The position numbers and the translations under genes were made by a program. Positions 6,165 through 7,463 of a DNA stretch of 7,463 bases are shown piece after piece. The stretch is from Nitrospinae bacterium CG22_combo_CG10-13_8_21_14_all_47_10 (GTDB taxonomy: Bacteria; Nitrospinota; Nitrospinia; Nitrospinales; VA-1), in contig PCTK01000165.1 in assembly GCA_002786505.1 (NCBI GenBank), positions 1 to 7,463 of the forward strand, written 5' to 3'. Under the pieces are notes generated by a model. The model did not search any database and had not been told where the DNA came from. It saw only the letters and a program-made list of their open reading frames with translations. Position 1 is the first letter of the stretch. Every line of letters starts with the position of its first letter.

Positions 6165-6674
6165 ATGAAAGCTTCTAAACTGTTGGTGACGGCGCTGGGA
6201 CTTTTTTTGATCTTTGGATTAAATCCAATCAATGGGTGGAGCCAGGCTCCCAATGAAGAGGAAGCGCTTCAAGAAAACCGTCAGGAGCGCAGAGAGGGTC
6301 GGCAGGAGAGACGACAGGAAAGACGTGATGAGTTTAAGCAGGACCGTGAAGGACGCCAGGAAAACCGTCAGGAGCGCAGAGAGGGTCGGCAAGAGAGACG
6401 ACAGGAAAGGCGTGATGAATTTAAGCAGGACCGTGAAGGACGCCAGGAAAACCGTCAGGAGCGCAAAGAGGGTCGGCAGGAGAGACGACAGGAAAGGCGT
6501 GATGAGTTTAAGCAGGAACGTCGGGATGATGGAAAGGATCGGGGCCGTTCCGAGTTTGGCCAAAGACAGGGTGGTGAGCGCGGTGGACAATTGCGAGGCC
6601 AGCAGGGAATGGACCGGCAACGAGGGGGTCAACGTGGCGACCGCGGTGGTGGAGGGAAAGGAAGAGGCAGATAA
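6165..6674 (+). CDS. Secreted Arg/Glu/Gln-rich tandem-repeat protein with Gly/Arg-rich tail
   Basis: This 169-residue protein is chosen from ATG 6165 because GGAGG (6156-6160) precedes it at good spacing and the resulting N-terminus is a clean signal peptide: MKASK, a hydrophobic core (residues 6-19), and likely cleavage after WSQA (residue 28). An in-frame ATG at 6087 would put 26 extra residues before this and read through the terminator. Residues 36-122 are three copies of a 29-residue unit starting QENRQERREGRQERR and ending DEFKQDREGR; the end of copy three diverges. Each unit has 9 acidic and 11 basic residues in alternation, so a long single alpha-helix is likely. The tail (about 123-169) is Gly/Arg-rich with RGG steps and strongly basic. 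There is no cysteine. The mature protein should be periplasmic or exported. Function is unknown; binding to polyanions, envelope or metals is possible but unproved. Confidence 0.8.
   Translation: MKASKLLVTALGLFLIFGLNPINGWSQAPNEEEALQENRQERREGRQERRQERRDEFKQDREGRQENRQERREGRQERRQERRDEFKQDREGRQENRQERKEGRQERRQERRDEFKQERRDDGKDRGRSEFGQRQGGERGGQLRGQQGMDRQRGGQRGDRGGGGKGRGR
6270..6530 (+). repeat. Three tandem 87-bp repeats inside the secreted protein gene
   Basis: Copies are at 6270-6356, 6357-6443 and 6444-6530. Copies one and two differ at only 4 of 87 bases, mostly silent changes. Copy three matches through about its first 72 bases, then diverges. Such high DNA identity suggests recent duplication or gene conversion. 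The unit length is a multiple of three, so copy number can change without breaking the frame. Confidence 0.95.
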
Positions 6675-6735
6675 CCTCGCGACTGACAAAGCGCTGAAGA
6701 ACTCAACCTGGAATATTGCATGAGAAGTTGTAAAT

Positions 6736-6752
6736 CCTCCCCCTTCGGGAGG
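6736..6752. repeat. GC-rich hairpin upstream of the ORF6N gene
   Basis: CCTCCC (6736-6741) and GGGAGG (6747-6752) form a 6-bp stem around CCTTC, followed by CTGGGTGGGGTGAG. This C-rich/G-rich hairpin resembles small interspersed repeats commonly found between bacterial genes. The rest of the 151-bp gap 6675-6825 shows no gene and no convincing promoter. Confidence 0.4.
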
Positions 6753-6825
6753 CTGGGTGGGGTGAGTATCGGGCGAATGGTAAACAACCTGTGCGGTAAA
6801 TCGAAAACTTTTCCACGGTGAAATC

Positions 6826-7356
6826 ATGAAAAAGCTGATCGTCCCTGTCCCGGAAATGACACGAAGGATATTCCTGATTCGCGGCCACAGGGTAATGATC
6901 GACCGCGATCTGGCGGAAATGTACGGGATTAAGACTCATGTCTTGAATCAGGCCGTTACCCGGAACGCAAAACGTTTCCCCGATGATTTCATGTTTCGCC
7001 TGACGAAAGAAGAAGCCGGGAAGCTTATCACAAATTGTGATAACCTCCTTTCCCTCAAGTATTCCCCTACCACTCCCAGAGCTTTCACCGAACAGGGCGT
7101 TGCCATGCTGTCCAGCGTCCTCAAAAGCGAATGCGCAATCGAAGTCAATATCGCCATCATGCGGGCGTTCGTGCGAATCCGCGAACTGGCATCGACCCAC
7201 AAAACCATCTTGCGGAAGCTTGAGGACCTGGAGCGGAAATCTGCATCCCATGACGTCAAGATCGAGGCGATATTCGAGGCGATCAAGGAACTCATTACCA
7301 TTGATAAAAAACCAGGGCGGACGATAGGATTTCGACAATCGGGAGTGAAACCCTGA
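6826..7356 (+). CDS. ORF6N domain-containing protein (KilA-N/ORF6N type, phage-like)
   Basis: This is a 176-residue protein. Residues about 14-100 match the ORF6N domain pattern: IRGHRVMIDRDLAEMYG (18-34), NQAVTRNAKRFPDDFMFRLT (41-60) and RAFTEQGVAMLSSVLKS (85-101), then AIEVNIAIMRAFVRIREL. ORF6N domains are small, probably DNA-binding modules found in phage antirepressor-like proteins and widely scattered as accessory genes in bacterial chromosomes. The C-terminal part (about 125-165) is a heptad-like helix (ILRKLEDLERKSASHDVKIE), which could mediate oligomerisation. The length is usual for single-domain members. ATG 6826 is preceded by a modest GGTGA site. No other phage genes are visible, and the gene stands alone between GC-rich repeat-like stretches, which suggests horizontal acquisition. 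Its cellular role is not known. Confidence 0.9.
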   Translation: MKKLIVPVPEMTRRIFLIRGHRVMIDRDLAEMYGIKTHVLNQAVTRNAKRFPDDFMFRLTKEEAGKLITNCDNLLSLKYSPTTPRAFTEQGVAMLSSVLKSECAIEVNIAIMRAFVRIRELASTHKTILRKLEDLERKSASHDVKIEAIFEAIKELITIDKKPGRTIGFRQSGVKP

Positions 7357-7400
7357 GAAAAACAAAAAGGCAAATCCCCCCAGCCTCTTGTGGTGCCCCC

Positions 7401-7430
7401 CTCCGCGTCTCTCCGCGTCCTCTGCGGTTA
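7401..7430. repeat. Short degenerate 10-bp tandem repeat downstream of the ORF6N gene
   Basis: CTCCGCGTCT, CTCCGCGTCC and TCTGCGGTTA lie in exact 10-bp register. Sequences of the form CTCCGCGTCTCTGCGG recur in intergenic DNA of many unrelated bacteria, so this is probably a dispersed repeat fragment. The remainder of 7357-7463 shows no gene and no clear terminator. Confidence 0.45.
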
Positions 7431-7463
7431 AAAAACTCCTCCCCTCAGTTCTGCAAAATCATT

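Noticed and set aside
6270..6530. CRISPR-like array
   Set aside because: The copies are contiguous 87-bp units without unique spacers and encode a continuous protein repeat.
6165..6674. Repeat protein as the precursor peptide of the radical SAM enzyme
   Set aside because: The repeats contain no Cys, Trp or Tyr and no typical leader/core layout. The Sec-type signal peptide and the distance from the enzyme also argue against it.
6232..6723. Plus-strand open frame overlapping the repeat protein
   Set aside because: Alternate frame of the same repeats; low-complexity Lys/Arg/Val product without a ribosome site or signal peptide.
6219..6827. Long minus-strand open frame with hydrophobic Leu/Ser/Thr repeats
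   Set aside because: It is the antisense of the Arg-rich repeats. The repeat unit is a multiple of three and lacks stops in other frames, so long open frames arise automatically. It has no ribosome site, and the sense frame has a signal peptide and an SD sequence.
6703..7373. Minus-strand open frames opposite the ORF6N gene
   Set aside because: The plus-strand frame carries the conserved ORF6N domain; the antisense products show no domain pattern.

Overview
The window looks like part of the chromosome of a free-living Gram-negative bacterium of intermediate GC content. It encodes a Trk potassium system, a membrane HflK/HflC pair and an exported protein with a Sec-type signal peptide. The gene mix and the protein style would fit a deltaproteobacterium-like or Nitrospinota-like lineage, but no ribosomal RNA or taxonomic marker is present, so this is only a guess.

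Left part (1-3660), all on the minus strand: hflK, hflC, trkA and the start of trkH, read in that order. hflK and hflC are 5 nt apart, and the trkA stop overlaps the trkH start (ATGA). An 86-nt gap between hflC and trkA carries a plausible internal promoter, and a TTGACA-type promoter precedes hflK. HflK/HflC form the membrane SPFH complex that modulates FtsH proteolysis. TrkA is the nucleotide-binding gate regulator of the TrkH potassium channel. TrkA's second Rossmann motif is degenerate.

Middle part (3661-6130): a radical SAM/SPASM enzyme on the minus strand, divergent from an unrecognised 296-residue, cysteine-free, histidine-rich protein on the plus strand. The roughly 330-bp region between them is dense in possible regulatory structure: a 16-bp direct repeat phased by 21 bp, a tandem TTTAAACC repeat, an imperfect palindrome and a sigma70-like promoter. 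A strong intrinsic terminator follows the 296-residue gene.

Right part (6131-7463): a secreted Arg/Glu/Gln-rich protein built on three near-identical 87-bp (29-residue) repeats with a Gly/Arg-rich tail, then an ORF6N-domain protein of the phage or mobile accessory type, with repeat-like GC-rich sequence on both sides. The terminator lies directly in front of the repeat-protein gene and leaves no room for a separate promoter after it.

The most promising unknown material is the divergent pair of radical SAM/SPASM enzyme and uncharacterised protein with its structured control region, followed by the repeat protein. No complete known system (CRISPR, toxin-antitoxin, biosynthetic cluster with a recognisable precursor) can be proved from the sequence.
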